DNA from: Krasilnikovozyma curviuscula
Lineage: Eukaryota; Basidiomycota; Tremellomycetes; Cystofilobasidiales; Mrakiaceae
Direction: 5' to 3'
Assembly: GCA_014825775.1 (NCBI GenBank)
Contig: MVAQ01000019.1
Span: 1-64,000, forward strand
Length of the DNA: 64,000 nucleotides
Shown piece by piece: positions 20,667-34,083 of the stretch (position 1 is its first letter; each line of letters opens with the position of its first letter). A program made the translations under genes and the position numbers. The notes beneath the pieces are model-generated. The model was not told where the DNA came from. It searched no databases and was given only the letters and a program-made list of their open reading frames with translations.

Positions 20667-23600
20667 ATGGATTTCTCAAGCTTTGATTTTGCTTCAACAG
20701 AGAATCAGTCTCCTCCTTCCGCTCAAGGAGTCCTGCATTCCACCACGGAACCAGTAACTGGACCAGTAAAGCGAGGCGCAGCTTGCCATCAGTGCCGTAA
20801 GAAGTGAGCCCAACTCTATTTAGTGACGAAAACGCGCCAATTCTGACTGAATTCACTCTTGCAAATTGTAGAAAGTTGAAGTGGTACGTTCTGTGTACCA
20901 AACGTGCTGCTCTTCAGTAACGGGTTCTGACCTAGCATACGCACACCTATCTTCCCTCTTCTAGTAATGCTGAACGTCCTCTCTGTCAAACTTGGTAAGA
21001 ACTCTCTGGTTGTGTCAGTTAAAAGTAGTTGCTGATCAGTAGTACTGTTTGTGTAGCGCGAAAGCACACAGTTTACTCCCTCCAGGATCCGTCTTGCCTG
21101 AATGTACCTGGGACGAGTTGAAACCGGACGATGGTGAACAGAAACCAAAGAGGAAACGTGCCAGGAAAACAAACGACGAAGGTGATGGAGAAGCCAAAGG
21201 CAATGGACAGAAGGATGAGAAGCTGGAAGCCATGGAGCAGAAGATTAAGGATTTGGAGAGATTGCTCGGTCAGGTCTCATCAAACGGAGCTACAGTACCT
21301 CAAGAACAATCCCCACCCGTCGACAAGCAGTATCCGCCAGTCATCAACGGAATTGGGGCAATCAATGGACAGGGCACATTGTTTGACCGTCTCTTACCAG
21401 AAAGTCAAAAGCCTTCACCTCCAACCCACTCATCCTCCTCCTCTTCAAGTACCAGCAACTTTCACCTTCCACCCATTCGACCTACATTGGCACCTAACCA
21501 CCGCTCCGGCTCCAGTCCGTCATACAACAGCAACACTGGCTTCCCTTCTTCCAACTCACTACCAGTACCTATACTCCACTCCCAAATTACAGACCCGGTC
21601 AACTCCATCCCTAATTTTGTTGGACAATCCTCCTCCCAGTACTTCAGCATCGGTGACTTGACCAAATGTCCATTCAACACGAGCCTTCCTACAATTTACA
21701 ATAGAGACAACAATAACATCAACACCACAACAGCATCAAATTCTCAGACTGATCCATCACCGCCAAGCGGAAACTCTCCTAGTCCATTTGCGTTCTCGCC
21801 ATTCAACTCATCAGGTTCGGGCGTCGGGGACGCATCCACGCCTGCCAGTTCCGTCCATTCTGGAAACAACTCTCATAATACTTTTACTGGTGAAAAGGTC
21901 CAGGACAGCTCTGCTTTCCATGAGGTTTTTTCAACCATTCAAACCCAGAATTTGGCTGATGATTCTGGTGCCAACATTGTGTACACTCATCCAATCATCA
22001 GAGACGTCTTTTATCCAGGATGGTGCGCCAGACTTCCGGAACCAGAGCTTGTTGATCATCTGTGAGTTCACTTTTGATCAGTGCTTATTGTCACTTCAAT
22101 GTACTGACGTTGTGCAATCTCTAGTGTTCGACTCTTCTTCGACAAGGTCCCAACGCTTTCCAGAGCTCTACACAAGGGTAACTTCATGGCGAGCTTGACT
22201 CAACCTCCTACGAGCAGAAAGTTTCCACACGAAGCTGTCTTGGTGAGCCCTCCTTCCATTTCTGACAATGGACTCTTTTTGTTCTGACGTCTGGACGTTC
22301 ACAGCACGCTATCTGCGCCGTCGCCTCTAAGCTTAGTCTCGCAACCCCCATCATCGCCCTAGCACACGTTCGAAACAGTGTTCCACCAAAGAAACCCCCG
22401 TTCCCAGAGAATAAAGATCACTACTTCCCGGACAACGGCAGCCCCAAACACGAAGACTTTGGTGAGAAGCATTTGAGACTGGCACATGAGGCCATCGAGC
22501 GTGAATACTTCGTCGGTGAAAGGCTCTTTGACTGCATTATTGCTGTCAACATCTTAAGTGCTGGCTACTACTACCACTCTGATTGGGTCCGAATGTGGCT
22601 GTCCAGTGGTCAGTATAGTCTCTCTTTCGTCCTGCTATTGCTACCGCTCAATTGACATTCTCCCGCCGTATTGATCTCAGGACTTGGTACAAGGTTGGCT
22701 GTTCCTTTGGGACTGAACGAATCTCTTAACTCAACTACTTTCATCATCGCCCCTGGAAAGCCATGCCTTCTCCCTGCAGCTGCCAACGAGGTTGAAGCGG
22801 AAGAGAGACGACGAATGTTTTGGGCTGCGTTCATGTCTGATCGTCTCACTTCAGCTAGTTCTGCTTGGGCTGGAAGCTTGGATGAACATGATATTACCAC
22901 TGAGCTTCCTAGTATCACTGAGGATTTCGTGAGAGGAGTGAGTGAGGCATTGCATTATCGTTCGTATACTCCTTAACTGATCTTTTGTGTCGTGGGAACT
23001 ACAGGTGAACATCACCCCGAATCGTCAAACTCTTGCTTCGCCCGATCTCTTGGTCAATAATCCAATTGAATCGACAGACGCTTACGTTTTACATGTGAAA
23101 TCAGCCATTTTGGTCTCCAGAGGTACGACGATTAACTTCCTTCGAAGTGAAGCTCGACCTTGGTTCTCACCTCTTTTTTTATCTTTTTTAGTCCAACAAT
23201 TCTCGCGTCGATGGAGACGACCGGCGAACTGGGATCCAACAACTCCTCTTGATCCTCGTACGACAGCAGCGTTCAAGATCGTCGACAGCCAAACGACCGG
23301 CTTTACCTCCCACTTCCCAGAAAAGTTTAAAGATGCCATCCGAGTCTTGAAAACTGGTGCTGAGGGTGCTGTTGACCCAGATCTCTTTCAAGGTTTGTCA
23401 AAACCAGTGCTCCTGACTGTTGCTCCTGACTATGACTGAACTGACTTTTTTGTTCCGCTTTTAGCTCACAACATGGCGTTCTTGGCTGTCATCTTACTGC
23501 ATGAACCCCACGTCAACTTCCTGGAACATCATTGTCAGAGTGCTAGCAAGACTCTTGGTGCTACTAGAGGTAAGTCATAATTTATTGGGCTGTTTCTTGA

Positions 23601-24363
23601 TATCGAAAGATAGACTGATACATTCTCGTGTTTGTTTCCAGGGATCTTGCTATTGCTGTACCAGCTTAGCTCAACAACTTTCGACATCACTTTGCTTCAT
23701 CCTTTTATCTGTTTCGTCTGGTAAGCCGCAGCTCTTACTTCTCTCTACAATGGCTGTTGCTGAAAGCCTTTGACAGGTTTACTGTTGCGAGAACTTTGCT
23801 TCGATTTTACGAGGCAGCCAAGTTTGTCGGTGATCCACGAGCAGCTTCAGCAATTCTGAACGAAGTCCATTTGCTACGTGGTGCGATGGAAATCTACTCT
23901 ACGAGGTGGCCGCTAGGTGCTTCTCAAGTGATGATGCTCGACGCTCGTCTGAAGGAAGCTCAAATGAGTACCTCCTTGCCAGGTAAGACTGACCGGTCTA
24001 GCACCTCGAAAGATCTCTGATGCCCATGACTGACTGTCTTCACTTGTTCCATCTGCCAGGTAAAATCGACCTTTGCGGCAGTGTTCGAACAGCCAGCTGC
24101 GTGAGTTTGTTCATTCCACTTTGCTGTCAATCACTTCTGATTTGTTTTGTCGTTTACTTTTCCATGCGTAGCCCTTCACAATGGAAATAGATCCGGAACT
24201 TTCGATGCCGGAAGCAGTGCCGGAGATCCAGTCCGGCCCATCACCGACCCCCTTGGATAACGACTTTACCACATTGTTTGCGTCATTTGTCGGCGGTGAA
24301 ACCACTGGAGTTGATGACATGGATTTCTTGAACCAGTACGATTTCACGACGTCGACTGTGTAG
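20667..24363 (+). CDS. Zn2Cys6 fungal transcription factor with fungal_trans domain
   Basis: Many-exon gene for a protein of roughly 870 residues. The binuclear zinc cluster is split over four exons: C40-X2-C43-X6-C50-X6-C57-X2-C60-X15-C76, with RKKKLKC between. The long last loop is a known variant in basidiomycete regulators. It is followed by a basic patch KPKRKRARK (nuclear signal), a coiled coil KLEAMEQKIKDLERLLGQV (dimerisation) and a long Ser/Pro/Asn-rich linker. The middle homology (fungal_trans) region begins at HPIIRDVFYPGWCARLPEPE and includes FFDKVPTLSRALHKGNF, and the block NEVEAEERRRMFWAAFMSDR. The acidic C-terminus ends DDMDFLNQYDF, a likely activation segment. The start at 20667 has good context (ACCATGG); an in-frame ATG at 20598 would add 23 residues. 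Target genes cannot be read from the sequence. Confidence 0.92.
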
Positions 24364-25300
24364 GTTATATGTTCGTTATGTAGTGTGTCCCGTTTCGATT
24401 AGCTGTGCCATGTTCATTGTATCTTTATCAATACATATATATATTCTCTTCTCCATTAATACTATAGCCATCCCATTGATATGCCCTTGCAACCCTGTGA
24501 CAAGGTGGTGAGGTGGTGATGAGGACACCCCCGAAGATAGGCAACGAAGCTCCCACGCGGGGACCTAGTCGGGGAGCGGGCGAGTTGCGCCCCTCCGAAC
24601 CGTAGAGCACTATCAGACGCGCTCTTTCTCCTATATTCAGATGATGAATCTACCAGAAGAAGCAAGATAGGGAAATTTAGGATTCAGCAGCAGAAGCAGC
24701 GTCAGGTTGCAGTGGGAGCGAAGCCCTAGGTTCGCGTGTCGCTAAGCTTACCCCCCGTCTTGCCACACGGCTCAAAATCCAGGCTTTCAGCCATGAAGTT
24801 CTTGGCACGGCTAGATCCAGAGGTGACAGGTATTGAAAATGCTGGTTGTTTGATTCAGAATAACTCTACAACATGGCTTTGTTTTGAGATCTGAGTTGGT
24901 TACTTTTGAGGTTTGCATATCTTCCTATGTTTGTTTACGAGGTGAGATTGCGCCAGGCTCATCGAGCTCTCCCTATCTACGGTGTTCATGAGTATCGAAC
25001 GTGTGAGCGGAACACACCCGGAGTCGGTCGAGGATAGGGCCAGCTCAGAAGCAGCAAATCACAGAGCGAGTTTGTTGATCGCCAGCGGGAGATTCATCCT
25101 GAGCAGGCCCGGCTTTCACCTATTTTTAACATTTTGACGGGCCCATGCGACAAATTTCTTCTTATCTGCGGTTCGGGAGGCAAAAAAAAGGCGCTAGTAC
25201 GACAATAAAGCAAGCGGCTCTTTTCTTCCCTTCTTTTCGCCCCCGTCAAACACCATCTTCCTCCCACACTCTCCCCTTTCAGTCCTCATCTTCGACATAA
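24364..25300 (+). other. intergenic before the amino acid permease
   Basis: 937 bases. First 100 bases are AT-rich 3' UTR. From about 24480 to 24790 the base composition turns strongly GC-rich, with a stable hairpin (separate entry) and no open frame worth calling. The last 150 bases are CT-rich promoter and leader of the permease gene. No tRNA could be folded here. Confidence 0.45.
24573..24596. other. GC-rich hairpin in intergenic region
   Basis: GGAG-C-GGGCG, loop AGTTG, CGCCC-CTCC: nine pairs with a one-base bulge. It sits about 210 bases after the regulator stop and 705 bases before the permease start, so it is not an obvious UTR element of either. Confidence 0.4.
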
Positions 25301-28270
25301 ATGGACGACTTCGACGAGAAGAAGGGATCCGCTGGAGTTGTCAACGTTCTCCCAACCCACGGAGACGATGAGTTCTACACCTCTGACGAGGTCAAAGTGG
25401 ATGTGCATACCCACGTCTATGATGGTGTTCAGAGAAAAATGAAACAACGGTTAGTCTCTTCTTCTAAGACTATGATGCTCACTTGTAGCCTCGTGTCGGG
25501 AGTTTGTGACTGACATCTATTGTTTGTTTTGTTCCTCGGTTTCTCTGACTTATCACCCCAACTCCGTCTCAATACACACACTCTCTACTCCAAATCGATA
25601 AAACACAGCCATGTTCAGATGATTGCCTTGGCCGGTACTCTCGGAACTGGACTTTTCTTGGGTTCAGGAAAGGTAAGGGACCTCATCAGCCTTTGCGACC
25701 TCGTCACAAGGCGACGCCTCAATAGACGATGCTAACACCAAATTTTTGTATACTACAGGCTATTGTTCACGCTGGACCTGCTGGAGGTTAGATTCACTTG
25801 TTGTTATCTAGAACGAGGAGAATCTCTCGCTGACACGACTCTGTTGACAGCGCTTCTTGCATATGCACTTGTGGGTATGATCGTGTATGGTATGATCCAA
25901 TCCCTTGGAGAGATCATGGTCTTCATGCCAATCAGTGGAGGTAAGTCGATGGACAAAGTCAAGAACAAACCCCTCCTGAGACTGACCCACACCGCTTGAT
26001 CAGGATACGTACACTTCACCTCGAGGTTCATTCATCCTTCTATGGGTTTCGCTATTGGCTGGATGAATTGGTACTCAGGTGTGATCGGTCTTCCAACGGA
26101 AATCATCTCGTAAGTTCGTTACATCACGGCAGGCATCGTGACACCAATCCGTATCTCCCTCTGGAACCTCTGACACTCGGACCTTGTTTATTTGCCCAGT
26201 GCTGCTTTGATTATCGGTTTCTGGGACACTAAGATCAAATCCAACAAGGCACACTTGGCTGCATACATCACAACATTGCTTGTCCTCTGCCTTTCTATCA
26301 ACTACTTCGGTGTCAGATGGTTTGGTGAATCTGAGGTGAGTGGTTACATATTTCAAGTCAAGATAAGGAACACTGCTGACTGAATTGGGTCGTTCAGTTC
26401 TTCTTTGCCTGCATCAAGATTCTGTTAATTTGCGGTCTGATCATCGCTGGTCTCGTCATCGATTTGGGTGGTGGGCCAAACCACTATCGTCTCGGCTTCA
26501 AGTAAGCAACAGACAACCCTCTTGAGCAATAGAAGGATAAATTGACTGAGACTTCTTGTGTTGTTTAGATACTGGCAAACCCCAGGTGCCTTCGCGCCCT
26601 ATATTATGAAAGGAAGTAAGGGAAAAGTGAGTATTATCTCTGAAGGGCCTCACCGTACCCACTTTTCCCCCTCTGAGCTTGAGAGATCTTATTCACATGA
26701 AATTGTGCTTTTCTCAGTTCATGGGTTGGTTCACAACTCTCCTCCAAGCTGGCTACTCGTGAGTCATGAGTCTCCTACTCTTTTGCTTCTCATTGCGGTC
26801 GTAGACTGAAACGCGCTTTTGGGAGCTCTCCAGATACAACGGAATGGAAGCACTGGCCATTACTGCAGCTGAGTGTGAGAATCCAAGAGCTGCTCTTACC
26901 AAAGCAGTAAAGAGAATCTTCTGGAGAATGTGAGTTCGCGCTGAACTAGGTTTTTCAGTTACCTTTCCTCATCACATTTGCCTTCTCCCCCTTCGTCTTC
27001 GCTAGTGCCACTTTCTATGTCGTTGGTATTCTTATCGTCGGTATGCTTGGTAAGTGAAAGGCGGCGTGTGAGTTTCCGGCTTGAAATCCATCGTCTGACC
27101 TCCTCTCCATCTCAGTCCCATACACCAACACCTCCCTCCTTACCTCCACTGGTAATGCTGGCTCCAGTCCTTTCGTCGTTGCATTTAACCTTGCTGGTGT
27201 GAAGGTGAGTAAAAGACTAGAAGAAACCATGTCACGCTCGACTTTGCTGACTGCTTTCCCTTGACTTTCATTTCTTCTATCATAGGTCCTCCCATCGATT
27301 ATCAACGCCGGTGTTTTGACTTCTGCCTTCTCTGCTGGTAACTCTGGTCTATACGGCTCGTCGAGAATCATCTACGGTCTTGCTTTGAGAGGTGACGCTC
27401 CGAAGATCCTCGCAAAGACTACCAAGTCCGGTCTTCCAATTGTTGCCCTGCTTTTCTCCTCGGTCTGGTCTTTGCTCTGCTTCATGACCTTGTCCGATGG
27501 AGCTGCAACGTATGTTCTTAATGATTGCTTCGCTTCTGCTTATACTGCGACGCTGACCCCCAACTTGTTTTCACAGTGTCCTCAACTGGCTGTCCAACTT
27601 GACCACCATCTGTGGTTTCATTCTTTGGGCTACTATCTCGGTCACCTTCCTGAGATTCAAAGCAGCATGCGAGTACAATGGAATTGTCAGAAAAGACTCC
27701 AAGTTCCTGTACAACAGATTCCAAGTAAGTAGCGTTGGGTGACAAGACTGTCCAAAGGCTGACACCTCTCCCTGCTTCATTCAGCCTTTCACCGCCTACT
27801 TTACTCTTTTCTGGTCGATTGTTGTCGTCCTCGGGAATGGATACACTGTGTTCCTTAAAGGTCACTGGGACAGTTCTTCGTTTGTCATCGCATACATGTG
27901 AGTTCGTCGTGTGCAGTATATGTTAAGCGCACGCTTCTGACCCAATCCCGGTCGGTCTGTCTTCTAAACAGTAACATCCCAATTGTTGGCGTGCTGTTCC
28001 TTGGACACTGGATTGCGAACGGAAGAAAAGGATTCATCAAGGTTGCAGACATCGACTTGGTCAGCAACGTCCCAGGTCCAGAGATCGATGTGAGTGTGCC
28101 GTCGACCGTTCTTAATAATTCTCTTTCTGACTGCTTTTACCTCAAACAGATTGAGAGAGATCCAGCAACTACTCGCTTGGGTCGCTTCATGCAATGGCTT
28201 GTGAGTTCCTTCGTCCCCTATCTAGTACCGTGCAACTGCTGATTGTTTTGATTTGGTACCGCAGTTCTAA
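25301..28270 (+). CDS. amino acid permease, yeast AAP (APC superfamily) type
   Basis: More than ten short exons encode about 560 residues with twelve membrane helices. Signature at helix one: RHVQMIALAGTLGTGLFLGSGKAIVHAGPAG, the substrate-binding unwound-helix segment of yeast amino acid permeases (read as two blocks around GTLGTGLFLGSG). Further on: GEIMVFMPISGGYVHFTSRF, FIHPSMGFAIGWMNWY, SYNGMEALAITAAECENPR (binding helix six region with conserved E) and SAFSAGNSGLYGSSRIIYGLA. These are proton symporters for amino acids at the plasma membrane; specificity (general, basic or aromatic) is not readable. The cytosolic N-tail is short (about 45 residues) and acidic. The last exon supplies only Phe and stop (28265-28270). 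Confidence 0.95.
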
Positions 28271-28860
28271 GCGGGAGATCTTCATTCAATTGTGATTCTG
28301 CGAGTACCTCAACCCTTTTCCTAGTTGTACAAACACTTGGGCGTAATTCAAATTGTAAATGAAGCATAGATACTTTCTTGCTGGGTTCGCGTCTACGCGT
28401 TTTCTTTTCTTATCTATCTCGCTTTAGTTATACAAGTAATATATTGAGATGGCCTTCGATCAGCTTAAAGACATGTTCTCCAGTGTTTCGAAGCGCAAAC
28501 AGCGACTTGTCACCCCCAAACTCAGTCAGCAAAACAAGACGGAACTACCTGATTTTCGCTGCTGGCTCCAAATCCCTTTAAAATATGGTCTTGAAGTACA
28601 TTACAGGGCTCATTTTTTGTCTTATTCTCGTTAATACGTTTCCCTGTTGTTTCAGCCGTCTCCAGGCTTTCCGCGTTCTCCGCCTCAGCTATTGCCCCAC
28701 TGGCCAGTGAAGTCTCTGCTTTGCTCACAACCACCAACCACCCAGTGAAACCACGCATCACAGCTTTTCAGCCAACGCTATCACAGGCCAGTCTGACCAG
28801 CCACACAGTGGGGCATGAGGTAGAAGCCCAGGATTCCGAGACGTCATTGACTGTTGAGAA
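28271..28860 (+). other. intergenic between permease and MFS transporter
   Basis: 590 bases. Open frames at 28378-28581 and 28449-28634 look like chance; a TGA lies in frame just before the next ATG. Likely 3' UTR plus promoter. Confidence 0.45.
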
Positions 28861-31189
28861 ATGGAACGTGTTTCGTTCGAGGATATGGACAGACACCACG
28901 ACCCGGATGAAGAAGAGGACCCTACCTCTCTTCTGGAGGGGAAGATCAATCAGATTGGCATGGGTAAGTCTCGAATAGGGTCTCCCACCAAGCTTGTAGG
29001 TGAATGCTGACTTGCACCGAATATTGGCTCTTCAGGTCGATACCAGTATCTCTTGCTATTCTTGTGTGGACTTGGATGGCTCTCAGATAATCTCTGGATG
29101 AATGCTATAGGTTGGTGCAACTTCCTTACGCCTGAACCTTCTCGCTGACAAATTGCTCGGGAACACCAGCTTTGGCCCTTCCTAAAGTTCAACACGAGTT
29201 TGTAAGTTTCGCTTCTGTATTAAGAAGAATGTTTTGTGGTGGTTCTTACTCTTTGTACCATAGAATGTCAAAGACACGTCAATTGGGAGTTTTAGCGCCT
29301 CATTGATGTTTGGAATGATGCTGGTGAGTTCGATGGATGACCCAAAAGAGAGGAAGTTAAACTCGTTTTCTCTTTTCTTTTTGAATCTCTATATTCCAAT
29401 AGGGAGCGATGGGATGGGGTCTCAGTGTGTCTCATTTGTACTCGATCTTCAAAGTTCGTTGCTGACCTTTGCTTGTTTGGTTTTTGCTTCAGTTGCCGAT
29501 TTGAGAGGTCGACTTCCACCATTTACACTCACTCTTCTTCTCACTTCCATAGCTGGAGTTGGTGCAACGTTGTCCCCGACGTTTTGGTGGGTCAAAGTAT
29601 CCGTCTTCTTCATAGGGCTTGGAGTTGGAGTGAGTCCCTGTTCTGCCTGCTGGTTTTCGGATATCTTATCTAATAATTACTTTCTCTGGGTTTTCTTATC
29701 TAGGGCGCGATGCCAACAGATTCAACCCTGATCCTCGAAACCCTCCCAGTGTCACAACAACATCTCTTGACAACAATGTCAACATTCTTCTCCATTGGGT
29801 CAATCATTGCATCTCTTCTTGGTCTAGCAGTACTCTCACACTCTTCTCTGGCTCCAAGTGAACCACCTGCCATACTTCCACCTTCTGTAAAATCGACTTC
29901 CGACACACCTCATGCCTCGTCAGAAGGATGGCGTTTGCTGCTCGGCCTCCTTGCGGGCCTAACAGCTCTGCTATGGCTTGCCAGAATTCGACTCTTTAAG
30001 CTCAGAGAGAGCCCCAGATTCCTGTATTCAACTCAAAGAGAATCGGAAGCATTCGTTGTTTTGAGCCAGATCTCGAAATTTAACGACGAATATGACCAAC
30101 TTCACACTATCAATAACCACTACGACTGTGATCTAGAGGATTCAAGTAGATCAAAACTGAATGGAGGTACTAGTGATGAGGACAATGAAAGGCAATTAGA
30201 AGAGGAAGCCAACGAGGCGAGAAGAGATCCTAGCCCTCCGTCGATGAGCAGGAGCTCGTCCTCGAACGTCTTGTTGAAGCCTCTGAGAGTAGCAGTAGAA
30301 AACTTGTCATTGCAGGACCAAATGAAGAAAGGATTTGAAAATATAGCAGAGCTGTTCGAGCCCGAGTGGAGGTTGCAGACATGCCTCTTGTGTGTCATTT
30401 GGGGTTTGTTGTCACTAGGTAAGCAAAACGAAGCAGGAATCTGAGACTGTGTGTTACTGAATCAGTTACCCTTCTCTCTATAGCATTCACCATGTTCAAT
30501 ACCTTCCTTCCTAAGATCCTTTCGGATAGGTTGTCCTCATCAAAGAACGAAGCAGGAATTCAATACCTGATTTTCTCACTGGCAGGCTTCCCAGGCTCAA
30601 TAGTCAGTCAAATTGCTTCTTTTCAGCTGTTATTAAGATTATCTGATAAGCTCACCTGCCTGTAGATCGCTGGATACCTGGTTCAAACTCCTTTGGGTGC
30701 AAAATGGGTACTTGTGATCTCAACCATCAGCATTGCGTTGGGCTTATATGCATTCTCAGTCGTAAGTGGGGGGATTTCAATGGGACTGAGTCTTGCTGAT
30801 GTTAGTTTGAGTGGTACTGTGAGTAATCTATCTGCCTTCACCCTCTGGTTGTGATCGTTGTTGACAGTGTTTGTGTTCCTCTCTTCTAGATCATGTGGGC
30901 TGTATTGTGAGTTTCTACACATTTTCAGAGTGACTACGCTTCACGACTGATATTATTTATCGCCTCGATCAGGTACGGCATGACACCATCGCTATTCAGT
31001 GCTTCTGTTCGAGGCACAGCGTCAGGTTCCGCCTCGAGCATCTCTCGCTTATTTGGGATTGCAGCCCCCTTGATTTCTTCGACTCTCATCAGTATCAATA
31101 CCAATTTCCCACTATATGGCTCTGCTCTGCTTTTTGTTATAGCTGCGGGCTGTGTCGGTGTACTACCCACTGCCAACAAAGCACACTGA
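28861..31189 (+). CDS. MFS transporter, SV2/sugar-porter-like
   Basis: About eleven exons, roughly 545 residues. Start at ATG 28861 is fixed by an in-frame TGA two codons upstream. Seen: acidic N-tail DEEDPTSLLEGKINQIGMGR, then RYQYLLLFLCGLGWLSDNLW, GSFSASLMFGMMLGAMGWG, LADLRGRLPPF (motif A), FFIGLGVGGAMPTDSTLILE (motif B region), STFFSIGSIIASLLGLAVL, and LRESPRFLYSTQR. The LxESPRFLxxxGR-type block after helix six is diagnostic of the sugar porter/SV2-like group. A long charged central loop of about 110 residues separates the halves. The second half has SLAGFPGSIIAGYLVQTPLGAKW and RGTASGSASSISRLFGIAAP. Fungal members are often called MFS general substrate or SV2-type transporters; substrate unknown. 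Confidence 0.9.
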
Positions 31190-31435
31190 TTTGCGCTGGC
31201 TGTATCATAACGATAAACGGCACGACGATCAATTTTATGTACTAGTACAACTTAATACTCCCGATACCTCCCGATACGAAACCCTATAAGCAAGGTGGGC
31301 CGCCCATTTATCTAGCTCGCTTCGTGGCAAGAGGAGCAACCAAGCGAGCAGCATCATGTAGGGCAAGTGCAGTCGCAGACATTTTTCACCTTACCTCATT
31401 CTGCTCCTTGCGTTCTTTATACCAAAGACATCAGA

Positions 31436-33838
31436 ATGTCATTCAAAAAGGGAGAGACCTTTCCTTGTAACCCTCAGACTGTCAGGTAGGAGCAGCTTCT
31501 AGGTGCATCTTCTTCCCTGCTTGGTCGAGCTCACCCCCTTTTATTGCTGTGTGATGTGATGTCAGAGGACGCTACACGAAGCTTTCTACCAATAAAGAAG
31601 GTACTAAAGTTGTCTATGTCAACGATAAAACTGTCGTGGTGAGCTGAATTTACCCAAGCTGTCTGGGAACGACCTTCAGAGCTGATCATCCAACCGCTCG
31701 CGCCTTCGTTTGATTCTCTCCTCATAGATTCGAGATATTGATGACCCTAAAGCTTCAGTCGGATACACTCAGCATGTTCAGCCAGCAACAGTTGCCAGAA
31801 TCAGCCCTTCAGGCTTCTACTGTGCGTCTGCCGATATCACTGGCCAAGTTCGAATCTGGGACATCTCGCCAGGCAGCACAGATAACGCTTTGAAGTCAGA
31901 AATCAGAGCTATCAGTGGGAAGATCAATGATCTTGCTTGGGATAGTGAGAGCAAGAGAATTATAGTCGGTGGAGAGGGTAAAGAAGGGTTCGGAAAGGCG
32001 TTCTTTGTGGATGGAGGCGCTTCCTGTGGTACTGTCGAGGGACACAACAAAGTCAGTCCACAATCTAGCGCCAATGTTATCTCTAGTAGAACGGATAACT
32101 GACTTGATACAACAGACCGTTAATGCTGTTACTATAAAAAGTTCTCGTCCGTTCAGAGCTGTCACTGCCTCAGACGACGGTAACCTCTGTTTTTACACGT
32201 ACGTGCGGCTAGCCCTTTTCGGAAAGTCCTAGTACTCACTATCTGTATTCACTTTCATTTGATTGATAGTGGAGTTCCATTCAAATATACCAAAAACTTG
32301 GCGAAATCTCACAACGGTTTCATCAACGATGTCCAATACGCACCATCAGGCGAGATTCTAGCTGCCTGTGGTTCAGACTCCACCATCTCGCTCTATGAAG
32401 GAAAGGAAGGAGAGTCACTTGGAAAACTCGAGGGCCACAAGGGTACCGTCTATGGAATCGCTTGGTCGCCAGATTCCAAACTTCTTGCGTCTGCATCTGC
32501 TGATGGCTCAGTCAAGTTGTGGGATGTTGCTGAGAGAAAGTGCACAAACACGTTTGAGCTTGGTACCGGTGTAGATGGACAGCAGTTGGGTGTTTGTTTT
32601 ACTCACGGTGGAGCAACCGTCACCTCAATCTCTTTGGATGGTAGGAACCTTTTCACCGTTCTTTAAACTGCCGGTTGCCGAGTTGACCATTGTATTGTCA
32701 AAAGGATGGCTCAATGTTTGGGACCCTAAAGCTTCAGGACAAGTCAGAAGAATACCTGGACCGACAAAGGCAGTCACCAGTGGAATTGCACTCCCTGGCA
32801 AAGACATCTACGTTGGCTCTTTCGACGGAGGTAAGCTGCTACAACTTCTCTCAACTTCCATGTCTAATTTTTTCTATAATACTAGGTGTCAAAAAGATTG
32901 ATATCGAATCTAAGGCTGGATGGGAAGATGTTCCAAGCTCAACTCACGGTGGACGAGTCGTTGGCTTGACAGAAGCGGCAGGTGGTGTTGCCTCCATCGG
33001 ATGGGATGATGCAGTCAAATTCCAGTAAGAGCAAAAATTCTGTTCAGGGCCGGATGCATTTCTGAGGATGTTACTCTCTCACTAGGACAAAGACAACAAA
33101 AACTCTATCGCAGCCCACTTCCATCGCTGCTCTCGGATCCACAATTTTCACCACCACGTCTCAGTCTCTGGAAATTGTCCAGGACGGAAAGCTCCTATCC
33201 GAAGTCACTTTCAACAAGGCTTGGGGAACGCCGTTGTCAGTCGCTGCCGCTGGGAAATTTATTGCTATTGGATTCGAGGTCAGTCAGCTTCGCCTCGGAG
33301 AAGAAGGTTCTGCGACTTAACGCACTCTCCCCTTTACAGAATAAACAAGTTCAACTTTCCACTTTTGAAAGCGACAAGCTTTCGGAGCCATTGGTTGTCT
33401 TTGAAGATTCTAAGGGATCTGTGTACTCGCTGGCGTTCTCACCTGATGAGGAGCTGTTGGCTGCAGGGGATTCTGCAGGAAAGATTCAAGTGTTCTCAGT
33501 TGCGGAAAAAAAGGTGGGATTTTTGTTTTCCCTTTCAGTTTGTTCTCGAGTCGTTCTGATCTTATGGACCATTACAGATCAAAATCTCTGGACGATGGGC
33601 CTCTCACACTGGAAGAATCACCTCCCTTTCATTCTCTGCGAACTCCAAATACTGTGTTTCATCTTCGTTAGACACGCATGTTTACGTGTGGAGTATCGAG
33701 AAGCCTCTCAAGAGCATCGCCATCAGGAACGCCAACGCAGGAGGTGCGGCTTTCGCTGGTTGGGTTGGCGAGACGAAGGTCGTCAGTGCAGGAAACGACG
33801 GCTGCTTGAGAGTTTGGGACCTCACTCTTGTTGTGTAG
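31436..33838 (+). CDS. AIP1: actin-interacting protein 1 (Aip1/WDR1), WD40 protein
   Basis: Works with cofilin to disassemble actin filaments and cap barbed ends. About ten exons, roughly 605 residues, the family length. It is two stacked WD40 propellers. N-terminal: FKKGETFPCNPQTVRG, TKVVYVNDKTVVIRDI, GYTQHVQPATVARISPSGFY and CASADITGQVRIWD. Then GKINDLAWDSESKRIIVGGE and FGKAFFVDGGASCGTVEGHN, the classic Aip1 pair. The second propeller carries GHKGTVYGIAWSPDSKLLAS and SVKLWDVAERKCTNTF, and later FEDSKGSVYSLAFSPDEELL, ASHTGRITSLSFSANSKYCV and a closing GCLRVWDLTLVV. The gene is convergent with TUF1 (245 bases between stops). Start ATG at 31436 begins the conserved N-terminal strand. Confidence 0.95.
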
Positions 33839-34083
33839 AGCAACCTTGTTACTTTGAGCATATGGGACTAAGTGAGTGTAGAGAAATAGAGTGTACTCGC
33901 AAGTTCACCACTGTTGACTTGGAGGGCAACGTTGGAATATGAGTAGTGTGGTATTAATAGATTATCAAGCAAGCGTAGGTCATAATTCTAGCTCCCAAAA
34001 CCTGACTCTAAATGATTGTGGAGGTTATTTACTTTTTCTAAATTGCCAAAGTAACATTCGACTTGTTAGCGCTGACAGGCGGT

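Noticed and set aside
21049..22065. Long frame 21049-22065 as a complete gene
   Set aside because: It is only an internal exon of the Zn2Cys6 regulator; the zinc cluster cysteines lie in small exons upstream and the fungal_trans region downstream.
28378..28634. Open frames between permease and MFS transporter
   Set aside because: No recognisable protein, no splice-consistent partner, and an in-frame stop before the transporter ATG.
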